NCBI RefSeq assembly: GCF_004963255.1
Contig: NZ_SUGA01000012.1
Span: 1 to 64,000, forward strand
Reading direction: 5' to 3'
Source of the DNA: Mesorhizobium sp.
GTDB lineage: Bacteria; Pseudomonadota; Alphaproteobacteria; Rhizobiales; Rhizobiaceae
DNA: 64,000 bases
Both the position numbers and the translations under genes were made by a program. The notes under the pieces are model-generated. The model was not told the origin of the DNA. It saw nothing but the letters and a program-made list of their open reading frames with translations, and did not search any database. Numbering within the stretch: position 1 is the stretch's first letter; every line of letters starts with the position of its first letter. Below, in pieces: positions 45,497-53,944 of the stretch.

Positions 45497-46399
45497 ATGG
45501 ATCGCCTCGAAAGCATGGAAGTGTTCGTGAAAGCCATCGACCTCGGCTCGTTCACGGCCGCCGCGGCGGCTCTCGACCTTTCGGGGCCGATGGTCGGCAA
45601 GCATGTCCGCTTCCTTGAGGAGCGGCTCGGGGTGCGCCTCATCAGCCGCACCACGCGCCAGCAGAGCCCGACCGATTTCGGACGCGCCTATTATGAGCGC
45701 TGCAGGATCGTGCTGGCGGAAGCGCAGGCGGCCGACGCGCTGGCCGCCGACCAACTGTCCGAGCCGCGCGGGAAACTGCGAGTGACGATGCCGGCGCATT
45801 TCGGCCGGCACTGCGTCACGCCGATCCTGCTCGCGCTCGCGCGACGCCATCCAACGCTGGAGCTGGACCTGTCGCTCAGCGACCGCTTCGCCGATATCGT
45901 CGAGGATGGTTTCGATCTGGCGATCCGTACCGGCGCGCTGGATGATCGGGCCGGCATCATCGGGCGCCGAGTCGCGCGCCAGCGCATGGTCGTCTGCGCT
46001 TCGCCGTCCTACATCGAGACCTTCGGCAAGCCCACCGATCTTGAGGATATCGCCGCCCATCAGCCAATCGTCTACCGGCGGCTCGGCCATGTGTTGCAGC
46101 CATGGCTCTTCCCTCGCGATGACGGTACCGTCGCAGAGTTCGCGCCGGTCGGTCGATTGCGTCTCGACGATCTCGATGCCATCGCCGACGCGGCGAGCCA
46201 AGGCATGGGACTGGCCTGGCTGCCATACTGGCTGGTGCGTGAGCGTGTCGAAGCGGGCAAGCTCATCCGCGTGCTGCCTGGCCAGCCGGACTATCTCTAC
46301 GATTGCCACGCACTCTGGCTGCAGACGCCGCATCTGCCATTGAAGGTGCGGCTGGCCATCGACGCGCTGGCGGCAGGATTGCCGAAGCTGATGAGCTAG
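45497..46399 (+). CDS. LysR family transcriptional regulator
   Basis: A 300-residue LysR regulator: N-terminal winged helix (MEVFVKAIDLGSFTAAAAALDLSGPMVGKHVRFLEERLGV) and a periplasmic-binding-like effector domain. It belongs to the large group with a RTTRQQSPTDFGRAYYERC linker that often controls oxidoreductase genes, consistent with the divergent MDR gene. No other target is adjacent. Confidence 0.92.
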   Translation: MDRLESMEVFVKAIDLGSFTAAAAALDLSGPMVGKHVRFLEERLGVRLISRTTRQQSPTDFGRAYYERCRIVLAEAQAADALAADQLSEPRGKLRVTMPAHFGRHCVTPILLALARRHPTLELDLSLSDRFADIVEDGFDLAIRTGALDDRAGIIGRRVARQRMVVCASPSYIETFGKPTDLEDIAAHQPIVYRRLGHVLQPWLFPRDDGTVAEFAPVGRLRLDDLDAIADAASQGMGLAWLPYWLVRERVEAGKLIRVLPGQPDYLYDCHALWLQTPHLPLKVRLAIDALAAGLPKLMS

Positions 46400-46466
46400 G
46401 CCGCCTTGTCGCGATCGGTATCGCCTTCGCCTGATCGAGGCATCTCTAAAGCATTTGAAAGAAAAA

Positions 46467-46491
46467 GGCCGGGCGCGAAAGCGGCCCGGCC
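46467..46491 (-). terminator. Terminator of the 2OG-oxygenase unit
   Basis: GGCCGGGC and GCCCGGCC pair around GCGAAAGCG. On the minus strand the stem is followed directly by TTTTTC. It lies about 165 bp after the oxygenase stop and also faces the end of the LysR gene. The remaining 257-bp gap contains no convincing gene. Confidence 0.75.
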
Positions 46492-46656
46492 AAGCATGAA
46501 GGTCATAACCTTCAGAGGGGAACATCGCCCGGCGCAATGGGAGGAAAACACCGAGCGATGCAACCTATTTGGGGTCTCGGCGGCGTATTTTCCACGAACG
46601 ACATTCCAAAAAATGCCGAGATCGCGAAAAAATCTCGCTTAATCATTGTGAAGTCG

Positions 46657-47676
46657 TCAGCCGGCGGCCGATGCTTTTTCCAACAGGTCCGCATAATGGC
46701 GCCGCGCTACGTCGGGATGTGACCTCAGCCGGCTTTTCAGCACATTGGCTCCGACGTTGCGAAACAGCGGGTTGTCAGGGTCGCTGGCCGGGCCGCGCGC
46801 CTCGGCCGCCAACTCCTCCGGCAGGTCAAGCAGCGGGATCGTGGCGTCGAGACGGGCGCTGAAGAAGAACGGCACCGAAATCCGTTCGACGCCGGCGGGC
46901 GGCGTGACGACGCGGTGCACGGTCGCCCTCAGATAGCCGTTCGAGGCGAGTTCAAGCAGTTCGCCGATGTTGACGACCAGCGTTTGCGGGATCGGGTCGA
47001 CATCGACCCAGTTGCCGTCATACTCGACCTGCAGGCCCTTGTTCTCGTCCTGCAGCAAAAGGGTGAGGAAGCCGCCATCCTTATGCGCGCCGACGCCCTG
47101 GTCGTCGCCGGTCGTGTCGCGGCCTGGATAGCGCACAATCTTCATGCGGTGGTTCGGCTCGCCGCGATAGATGGCGTCGAAGGCGTCCTCCGGCTGGTCG
47201 AGCGACAGCGCGAAGGCCTTGAGCAGCCGGATCGCCACATCGGTCGCCTTGGTCTGCCAGGCGAGCAACGCCGGCTTCAGATCGGGGAGCGCGGCCGGCC
47301 ACTGGTTCGGGCCCTGCAGCCGCGTCCAGGCCGGCACGCCCGGCCCTTGCGCGATGGTCGCGCGTTCGACGCCGATGTCGAGCTGCTCGCGCCAGTCGGC
47401 CTTGCCCCTGGTCAGTTCGCCGCCGGCGCGCGTGTAGCCGCGGAACTGCTGCGACTTCACCATTTCGATGGCGAGCTTGTCGGCTTCCGGCAAGGCGAAG
47501 AAGCCGCGGGCGGCGCGCAGCACAGCGCCGATCTCCGGCTGGGTGATGCCGTGGCCGCTCAGATAGAAGAAACCGACATCGCGGGCGGCGGTGCGTAGAT
47601 CAAACAAGAAAGTTCGAAGTTCGGATGGACCCTGCTCCAGGCGGTCGAGATCGAGCACCGGAATTATTCTTGGCAT
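46657..47676 (-). CDS. 2-oxoglutarate/Fe(II)-dependent oxygenase (isopenicillin N synthase-like)
   Basis: A 339-residue soluble dioxygenase. The N-terminal DIOX_N region (ARDVGFFYLSGHGI, ARGFFALPEADKL) precedes the double-stranded beta-helix with the iron ligands H and D in GAHKDGGFLT, a distal His in ATVHRVV and the 2-oxoglutarate Arg in RISVPFF. The ATG at 47676 has AGGAG 7 nt upstream. It follows metQNI on the same strand after 211 bp and may belong to the same transcription unit, so a sulfur amino-acid-related substrate is conceivable. Substrate unknown. Confidence 0.88.
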   Translation of the reverse strand: MPRIIPVLDLDRLEQGPSELRTFLFDLRTAARDVGFFYLSGHGITQPEIGAVLRAARGFFALPEADKLAIEMVKSQQFRGYTRAGGELTRGKADWREQLDIGVERATIAQGPGVPAWTRLQGPNQWPAALPDLKPALLAWQTKATDVAIRLLKAFALSLDQPEDAFDAIYRGEPNHRMKIVRYPGRDTTGDDQGVGAHKDGGFLTLLLQDENKGLQVEYDGNWVDVDPIPQTLVVNIGELLELASNGYLRATVHRVVTPPAGVERISVPFFFSARLDATIPLLDLPEELAAEARGPASDPDNPLFRNVGANVLKSRLRSHPDVARRHYADLLEKASAAG

Positions 47677-47887
47677 GGTCAGGCTCCTGTTGGCGGCAAC
47701 TCTATGTCTTCGGATTCCGGACAGAAAATCGCCGCGCGCTTTTCCCGGAATTGCCTTGGCGACCCGCCGCACGATGGCATGCGTGTCATTGCGGGTGAAG
47801 GAAAGCGCCGACCAATCTGATTGCAAACGGAGCAAGCCAGCGCTCAATTCCCGGCATTTGCGGCAAATTGCGTTCGGATGCCGCACG

Positions 47888-48544
47888 TCATCCACGATGA
47901 TCCAGACGAGCGACCAGCCGGTCGCCGATCCACTGGATGCCGCAGACCAGCACGATGAGCACGATGACAACGGCGACCATGACGCTGGTTTCGAAGCGCT
48001 GATAGCCGTAGCGGATGGCGAGGTCGCCGAGACCGCCGGCGCCGATGGCGCCGGCCATGGCCGAGGCGCCCACCAGCGTCACCAGCGTCACGGTAAAGCC
48101 GGCGACGATGCCTGGCAGCGCCTCCGGAACCAGCACCTCGCGGATGATCGTCCAGCGGTTGCCGCCCATGGCGCGCGCCGCCTCGATCAACCCGTGGTCC
48201 ACCTCGCGCAGCGACACTTCGGCAATGCGCGCGTAATAGGGCGTCGCCGCGATCGACAGCGGCACGATCGCCGCCCAGGTGCCGATCGAGGTGCCGACGA
48301 TCAGCCGCGTCACCGGGATCAACGCCACCAGCAGGATGATGAAGGGCACCGAGCGGAAGCCATTGATGACGGCACCGAGGATGCGGTTGATCCAAAGAGT
48401 TTCGGCGATGCCGCCGCGATCGGTGGCGACCAGCGCAAGGCCGAGCGGCAGGCCGAAGACCAGTGAAATGAGCCCGGACGCGCCGGTCATCAGCACCGTC
48501 TCCCAGATCGAGCGAAGCAGGAGTTCAAACAGGACCGGCGACAT
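47888..48544 (-). CDS. metI: Methionine ABC transporter permease
   Basis: A 218-residue MetI-type permease with five to six membrane helices and the EAA loop EAARAMGGNRWTII that contacts the ATPase. Start ATG at 48544, overlapping the metN end by 20 nt; a TTG 6 nt earlier is possible. Third gene of a MetQ-MetN-MetI importer for methionine, its D-isomer or related sulfur compounds. Confidence 0.92.
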   Translation of the reverse strand: MSPVLFELLLRSIWETVLMTGASGLISLVFGLPLGLALVATDRGGIAETLWINRILGAVINGFRSVPFIILLVALIPVTRLIVGTSIGTWAAIVPLSIAATPYYARIAEVSLREVDHGLIEAARAMGGNRWTIIREVLVPEALPGIVAGFTVTLVTLVGASAMAGAIGAGGLGDLAIRYGYQRFETSVMVAVVIVLIVLVCGIQWIGDRLVARLDHRG

Positions 48545-49610
48545 GGCCAAGCACCTCCACCCGCGCGCCGCGGTTCTTCAGGAAAGCGATAACCGCCGCC
48601 AGATGCCTGGCATCGGCTCCAGGGACCGCCACGAACAGCGTGCCGACCGGCTGCTGCTGCACATGGTCGATGCCGCCATGCACAAGCCGGAACGCACCGG
48701 GCACGCTGACGCTCAGTTCGGACAGCAGCGGGCGACGCGCTGCTTCTCCCGCGACGTCGATCCGGAGGATCGTTTCGGCGCCCTCGCCCGCGGCGAGTCG
48801 GCTGGCAATCTCGGGCGGAAGTTGCGGCCGGATGCCGCCGAGCAGGCTGCGGGTGATCTCCGACTTCGGATCGGCGAAGACCTGCCAGACGGCGCCCTCC
48901 TCGACGATCCGGCCGGCATCGATCACCGCCACGCGATCGGCGATGGAGCGGATCACTTCCATCTCATGCGTGATCAGCAGGATGGTGAGGCCGAGCCTGG
49001 AATTGATGTCCTTGAGCAGCGCCAGGATCGAGCGCGTCGTTTCCGGATCGAGCGCCGATGTCGCCTCGTCGGACAAGAGCAGCGCCGGCCGCGCGGCCAA
49101 AGCCCTGGCGATGCCGACGCGCTGCTTCTGGCCACCCGACAGCGAGGCGGGATAGGCTTTAGCCTTCTCCGACAGACCGACCAGCTGCAGCAATTCAGCC
49201 GCGCGGGCCATGCGCTCGGCGCGCGGCCGCCCTTCGATCTTGAGTGGCAGCGCGACATTGTCCTCGACGGTCTTGGCCGACAACAAATTGAAGTGCTGGA
49301 ACACCATGCCGATGCGGCGGCGCAGCGGCTGCAGCTCGCGCTCGCCGAGGCGGCTGATCTCGCGACCCTCGATGAAGACCTCGCCGGAATCCGCTCGCTC
49401 CAGCCCGTTCAGGCAGCGGATCAGCGTCGACTTGCCGGCGCCGCTGCGGCCGATGATGCCGAGGATCTCGCCCTTCTTCACGGTCAGCGAGACGCCGTCG
49501 AGCGCTGCCGTCGCGCCGAAGCGGCGCTTCAGATCGACGAGGCGGACAACGTCTCCCCGCCTGGTCGGCTCGACCGGATCGGCGAGTCCGGCGGTGACGT
49601 GCTGGTTCAT
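48525..49610 (-). CDS. metN: Methionine ABC transporter ATPase
   Basis: A 361-residue ATPase: Walker A GRSGAGKST, Q-loop FQHFNLL, signature LSGGQKQRVGIARAL, Walker B LLLSDEATSALD. The C-terminal 80 residues form the NIL domain that in MetN senses methionine and inhibits transport. The ATG at 49610 is chosen over the far-upstream open frame because of the family N-terminus and GGAAACAG upstream. Second gene of the importer. Confidence 0.93.
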   Translation of the reverse strand: MNQHVTAGLADPVEPTRRGDVVRLVDLKRRFGATAALDGVSLTVKKGEILGIIGRSGAGKSTLIRCLNGLERADSGEVFIEGREISRLGERELQPLRRRIGMVFQHFNLLSAKTVEDNVALPLKIEGRPRAERMARAAELLQLVGLSEKAKAYPASLSGGQKQRVGIARALAARPALLLSDEATSALDPETTRSILALLKDINSRLGLTILLITHEMEVIRSIADRVAVIDAGRIVEEGAVWQVFADPKSEITRSLLGGIRPQLPPEIASRLAAGEGAETILRIDVAGEAARRPLLSELSVSVPGAFRLVHGGIDHVQQQPVGTLFVAVPGADARHLAAVIAFLKNRGARVEVLGHVAGPV

Positions 49611-49644
49611 CTCTGTTTCCGTTTCAGTGCCACGCAAACGCGAC

Positions 49645-49670
49645 GGCGGCCCGCTCAGCAGCGGACCGCC
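49645..49670 (-). other. Intra-operon hairpin between metQ and metN
   Basis: GGCGGCCCGCT and AGCGGACCGCC pair with one wobble around a CAGC loop, 23 nt after the metQ stop. Such hairpins commonly let the binding-protein message outlast the rest of the operon. Confidence 0.55.
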
Positions 49671-49693
49671 CATCTCTGCCAACCATGCGCCGG

Positions 49694-50545
49694 TCAATAG
49701 GCGCTGATCCCGGTGCCTTTGTAGACCTTGTCGAATTCGGCCTTGACCGTCTCGTTCTGGTAGGAGGCGACCAGCGTCTTCACCCAGGGTTCGTTCTCGT
49801 TGCCGATCTTGACCGCGATGAAGTTGCGGTAGGGGTTGTCGGCCACCGGCTCCTGCGCGATGCGATTTTCCGGGCCGAGGCCGCTCTTCAGCGCCCAGTC
49901 GGTGTTGACGATCGCGGCGTCGAGATCGTCGACCGAGCGGCCGACGATGCCGGCGTCGAGCTCCTTGATCTCGAGCTTCTTCGGGTTCTCCGCAATGTCG
50001 GCGGTGGTCGCCAGGATGCCGGTGCCGTCCTTCAGCTTGATCAAGCCTTCATGCTCCAGCACGTGCAGCGCGCGGCCTTCGTTGGACGGGTCGTTGGGCA
50101 GGCCGATCACAGCGCCTTCCGGCAGGTCGGCGACCTTGGCGTGCTTCTTCGAATAGAGGCCGATCGGCCAGACGCCGGTATAGCCGACCGGCACGATGTG
50201 ATAGCCTTGCGTCTTGATCTGGTTGTCGAGATAGGGCTTGTGCTGGAAGGCGTTGGCATCGATCTCGCCGCGCTCCAGCGCTTCGTTGGGCTGGGTATAG
50301 TCGTTGAAGACAACGGTCTCGATCGTCAGGCCTTTCTTCGCCGCCTCGGCGGTGACGACGCGCCAGACATCCTCGTCCTCGCCGCTGATGATGCCGACCT
50401 TGATCGCCTTCTTGTCCTCGGCAAAGGACGGCGACGGTCCAGTGAGGCCGATGACGGCCAATGTCGTGGCCAGAAGCGCCGCCAGTCCGGCGCGCCTGGT
50501 GATTGACGTAACGAGAGAATTTGAGGCGCTGCCGTGTTTCGACAT
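49694..50545 (-). CDS. metQ: Methionine ABC transporter substrate-binding protein (NlpA family)
   Basis: A 283-residue NlpA/MetQ-type binding protein. It has a signal peptide of about 40 residues (TRRAGLAALLATTLAVIGL ... SFA) that ends without a lipobox Cys, so it is probably soluble in the periplasm. Family marks: KVGIISGEDEDVW, FNDYTQPNEALERGEIDANAFQHKPYLD, and VVNTDWALKSG. First gene of metQNI. The 201-bp leader shows no SAM riboswitch that I can recognise, only an imperfect CTTGA-N2-TCAAG dyad at 50598-50609. Confidence 0.92.
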   Translation of the reverse strand: MSKHGSASNSLVTSITRRAGLAALLATTLAVIGLTGPSPSFAEDKKAIKVGIISGEDEDVWRVVTAEAAKKGLTIETVVFNDYTQPNEALERGEIDANAFQHKPYLDNQIKTQGYHIVPVGYTGVWPIGLYSKKHAKVADLPEGAVIGLPNDPSNEGRALHVLEHEGLIKLKDGTGILATTADIAENPKKLEIKELDAGIVGRSVDDLDAAIVNTDWALKSGLGPENRIAQEPVADNPYRNFIAVKIGNENEPWVKTLVASYQNETVKAEFDKVYKGTGISAY

Positions 50546-50746
50546 GATGCGTTCCTTGCGATCCTGAAATCATTTCGGCCTGGCGGGATGCGAAGCCTTG
50601 ATCTCAAGCATCACCAATGCTGCCCGCTCGGGCAAAGAAGCGCATTTCCTCTAAGACGGGAGGCGGAAAATATTCTCTCAAAGATTTTATGACTTGGAGA
50701 ACATTGGCTGCTGGCAGCCGGTTTTACGCGATCAAGCGGCAAGCGC

Positions 50747-51544
50747 TCAGGAGGCCTGCTGCGCGACTCGCCAGCTCAACCGATCGCTTCCCCGCAAGCG
50801 AGGCACAGTCGGCAGGCCCCGCGCTTCCTGTATGCCGAAGCCCAGCCGCATCAGGCTGGCCCGCGCCAAGGCTGCATTGCTGTCGATGACGATCAATCCG
50901 TTCGTGTCGTTGAGGCTGGCTGCCACCACCGACAGTTCCGTGCAGCCAAGCAGGGCGATATCTGCGCCAGCCATTTGCACGAGATGAAGCGCGCGCTCGG
51001 TCTCGGCCGCGGCTTCCGCGATCGACCCGGCCTTGACGAGCATGATCGCGCTGTCGACGCGTTCCTGAAACTCGGCGTCCTGCGGGACGCAGAGTTCGAA
51101 CCCCGCCGCCGATATCCTGTGCTGATAGAAACCGGAAACCAGGGTGCCCCGGGTTGCGAGGTTGGCAATCCTGCCCCGGTCCAGGTTGCGGCGAATCTCC
51201 GCCACCACAGCGTCGCCGATATGGATGATCTCGGCTGGCGAGTCCGCCGCCAGCTTGTCGTACCAATGATGGGCGGTGTTGCAGGGCATGGCAATGCAAG
51301 CAACGCCGAGCGCATTGAGCGTTGCGACCGCCGCTCGCAGCGGCGCCAGCGGACCGTCATGACCGGCCAGGATCGCTTCGGTCCTGTCGGGCAGCTGCGG
51401 CACGCTGAGGATGACGGAAGGCACATGCTCGTTGTCGCGCAGCGCCTCGGTCATCCGCGTCAGCTTGAAGTAGAAGTCGGCCGACGCCAGCGGCCCGAGA
51501 CCGCCGATGATGCCGAGCTGCGGGCGGATGGCGTCGTCGATCAT
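50747..51544 (-). CDS. Aspartate/glutamate racemase family protein
   Basis: A 265-residue cofactor-independent racemase. Two catalytic cysteines are in place: MPCNTAHHW near residue 85 and LLGCTEL near 197, with GIIGGLGPLASADFY at the N-terminus. It would interconvert L- and D-aspartate or glutamate. The ATG overlaps the symporter stop as ATGA, so it is the last gene of a binding-protein / symporter / racemase operon and probably acts on the imported amino acid. Confidence 0.92.
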   Translation of the reverse strand: MIDDAIRPQLGIIGGLGPLASADFYFKLTRMTEALRDNEHVPSVILSVPQLPDRTEAILAGHDGPLAPLRAAVATLNALGVACIAMPCNTAHHWYDKLAADSPAEIIHIGDAVVAEIRRNLDRGRIANLATRGTLVSGFYQHRISAAGFELCVPQDAEFQERVDSAIMLVKAGSIAEAAAETERALHLVQMAGADIALLGCTELSVVAASLNDTNGLIVIDSNAALARASLMRLGFGIQEARGLPTVPRLRGSDRLSWRVAQQAS

Positions 51545-52905
51545 CGGGCGGGCTCGGCTTCGAGCTCTTGCCCAACGGTTTCAACGCCCTGCACCGTCTC
51601 TCGATGGCTGGGCGCGATCATTGCCGTGCTTGCGGCCACAGTGGAGACGCTGGACAGCGTCATCAGCGTGTCCACGGCCGCGTCCACCGCCACGAACAGA
51701 GCGAACGCCGCCTCGAAGGGAAGCTTGAGATAGCCGCAGACGATGGACATCTGCGAGAGGATGAGCAGGCTGCCCATGCCGCCTGTCGTCAGCGCCAGAA
51801 GCGCGGAGACGACGCCGACAAGCAAGAGGTCCGGGATCGCCAGCTGATGGCCGTAGAGCTGGGCAATGAACAGGGCGCCGGATGTGTAGACCAGCGCCGG
51901 CCCGGTCCGCAGCAGCGCCGCCTGCAGCGGCACGAGCAGCTCGACCACCACCAGGTTGAAGCGCAGCCGCTCGCTCAAAAGATTGATGACCCAGGGCAGC
52001 GACGCGACGGTGGAGCGCGTCGTGATAGCCACCATGAGCAGCGGCTGAAGGGTCTTGATCGTGGCCCAGTAGCTTCGCCGCGACCTGATGGCGATAATCG
52101 CAAACGCGCCGGCGAGGAATGTCAGGCAGGAGAGACCCATCACCAGCAGATAGCCGCCCATCAGCATCAGCGGCTTGGTGCCGGTCGACGCGGTCTGGTC
52201 GGCGATCAGGACGAAGGTCGCGAAGGGCAATCCCCAGACGAACCAGTTGGTCAGCACCGTGCAGGCCCGGTAGACCGCGTTGAGCGCTTGTGACAGGCTG
52301 AGTGACGAGGGCTGCGGAATCTTGCCCATCGCCAGCCCGAAAAGCAGGCAGAACAACAGGACCTGGATGGTCTGGCCCGACGCCAGCGCGTTGAAGACGT
52401 TGTTCGGCACAAGATCCAGGAAGATCGAATGTCCGCCGTTCGGGTCGCCAGTGGGCGGTGGCGGCTGGAACGGGAAGGCGAGATCGGTGGAGACGCTGCC
52501 CTGCGAATTGATGAACTCGCCGAGCTCGATGCGCGACTGCGGGTTCTCGATCTGGCCGGGCTTGAGGATCAGCGAATAGGTGCCGCTGACCAGCACGGCG
52601 AGGAACGACACGACCAGCACCGCTATGCCGACCTTGCCGAGATAGCGCACCGATTTCGGGTCCTGGACCATGGCGGTGATCGAGAAGATGACCGACGAGA
52701 CCAGGTAAGGCAGGACGACCATCTTGAGGAAATTCAGGTAGACCTGGGCGACGGGGCTGATCGCATGGGCGACGGCCGGGTAGTAGAGGCCGCACAATAT
52801 CCCGGCCAGGATCATGATGATCGTCGTCAACGGCGAGCGCAGGATGCGCTTTGCCGCCTGGCGCCAATCGAGAGGCATGGGTGCGGCTGCATCCGAGACG
52901 GCCAT
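51541..52905 (-). CDS. DAACS dicarboxylate/amino acid:cation symporter
   Basis: A 454-residue inner-membrane carrier of the GltP/DctA family. It has about eight helices, VVLPYLVSSVIFSIT early and, in the substrate region, ATITTRSTVASLPW read as MVAITTRSTVASLP (Ser-rich re-entrant loop). It imports acidic amino acids or C4-dicarboxylates with H+ or Na+. It starts 2 nt after the binding-protein gene and overlaps the racemase start, so all three are translated together. A DAACS symporter normally needs no binding protein, which makes the pairing unusual. Confidence 0.9.
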   Translation of the reverse strand: MAVSDAAAPMPLDWRQAAKRILRSPLTTIIMILAGILCGLYYPAVAHAISPVAQVYLNFLKMVVLPYLVSSVIFSITAMVQDPKSVRYLGKVGIAVLVVSFLAVLVSGTYSLILKPGQIENPQSRIELGEFINSQGSVSTDLAFPFQPPPPTGDPNGGHSIFLDLVPNNVFNALASGQTIQVLLFCLLFGLAMGKIPQPSSLSLSQALNAVYRACTVLTNWFVWGLPFATFVLIADQTASTGTKPLMLMGGYLLVMGLSCLTFLAGAFAIIAIRSRRSYWATIKTLQPLLMVAITTRSTVASLPWVINLLSERLRFNLVVVELLVPLQAALLRTGPALVYTSGALFIAQLYGHQLAIPDLLLVGVVSALLALTTGGMGSLLILSQMSIVCGYLKLPFEAAFALFVAVDAAVDTLMTLSSVSTVAASTAMIAPSHRETVQGVETVGQELEAEPAR

Positions 52906-52907
52906 TG

Positions 52908-53750
52908 TCAGGCTTTGCTCCCCTGGCGATAGCGCGCAATGATCTCGTCGGTGTTGAGGACCTGCTGAGCCCTTGCCAGATCGAGATAGAGATCGACAAA
53001 GGCCGCCAGATGCGGATTGGCCGGACTGACGCCGACCGCGATCGTATCGACCTTGTCGGTCAGCGTGATCGAGCGCGCGACCACCGTCATCGACGGATCG
53101 TCGACCATCAGCTTCTTGATCTCGAAATCATCGCGATAAGCAAGGTCGATCGTGCCGTTGCGGATCGCGTCGATGACCGTGTTCCAGCCCGCGAAGCGCT
53201 GGATCGTGGCGTGCGGGAAAGTGGCCGCCGCATAAGTGGCGAAGGACGAGCCTTCGATCACGCCGAGATCGCCGGAGAAATCGCGGATGATCTGTTCGGG
53301 CGGCTTGCCTTGCGTGATGCGCGCCAGGTTCACGCGATTGGCGAGCAGGCCCTGATGCAGCATGGCGTAAGGCCGGGAATAGAGGATCGAGCGGCCGCGC
53401 TTAAGCGTGCGGCTGAGCTTGCCGATCGCCAGGTCCGCCTGACCGGACGTCAGCCTTTGCACCATGCCATCGAAGGTCGCGGCGGACCGGTCGAACACGG
53501 GTTCGACGCCAAGCTCGGCGGCTATGCCGCGCGCAAGATCCATGTCGATGCCCTTGTCGCCTGAGCCATCGGCCGGAAAGAACGGATCGGAGGCGAAACC
53601 GGGCATGGCGATGCGCAGCTTGTTGTCGCTCACGATGGGCTTTGGAGCGTCTTGCGCCTGGGCCTGCGTGGCCATGGCTTGCGCTTGCGCGACCAGCAGC
53701 CCTCCGCCTCCGGCTGCAAACAGCGTGCGACGTGTAAGCGGCATGCCCAT
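52908..53750 (-). CDS. Periplasmic amino-acid-type solute-binding protein
   Basis: A 280-residue SBP_bac_3-type protein. The N-terminus has RRTLFAAGGGGLLVAQAQA, a twin-arginine-like signal. The mature part shows KLRIAMPGF, GIDMDLARGIAAELG, MVQRLTSGQADLAIG and VIDAIRNGTIDLAYRDD. No ABC permease or ATPase is adjacent; instead a DAACS symporter follows after 2 nt. The ATG at 53750 is preferred; 53744 is possible. Either it hands substrate to the symporter or it acts as a sensor. Confidence 0.88.
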   Translation of the reverse strand: MGMPLTRRTLFAAGGGGLLVAQAQAMATQAQAQDAPKPIVSDNKLRIAMPGFASDPFFPADGSGDKGIDMDLARGIAAELGVEPVFDRSAATFDGMVQRLTSGQADLAIGKLSRTLKRGRSILYSRPYAMLHQGLLANRVNLARITQGKPPEQIIRDFSGDLGVIEGSSFATYAAATFPHATIQRFAGWNTVIDAIRNGTIDLAYRDDFEIKKLMVDDPSMTVVARSITLTDKVDTIAVGVSPANPHLAAFVDLYLDLARAQQVLNTDEIIARYRQGSKA

Positions 53751-53873
53751 TCTCAATTCGCGCAGGAGAGCCGGACAACAGCTCTGATCGAACCGCAGTA
53801 TGCACGCCGAAGTTAAGTAAAGGTATCTTTTATTTTTTGCTTTTTTTACATTGCAAATCGCTAAAATGGCATC

Positions 53874-53893
53874 AGAAAATATGCATACTTTCT
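53874..53893. promoter_or_regulatory. 20-bp dyad in AT-rich promoter region
   Basis: AGAAAATATGCATACTTTCT matches its reverse complement at 9 of 10 base pairs. It lies about 125 bp upstream of the binding-protein gene in an unusually AT-rich 190-bp gap, a good candidate operator for the symporter operon. Confidence 0.6.
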
Positions 53894-53944
53894 AAAATAA
53901 AGCTGCGGCAGGGTGCGTTATTGTAAGGTTCGTGCAGTGGGTCG

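Noticed and set aside
46406..46642. A 78-codon plus-strand frame between the LysR gene and the oxygenase gene
   Set aside because: It runs through the terminator hairpin of the opposite strand, has no ribosome binding site and resembles no known protein.
50546..50746. Possible SAM riboswitch in the metQ leader
   Set aside because: I found no SAM-I, SAM-II or SAM/SAH core pattern in either direction of the relevant strand, only an imperfect short dyad.
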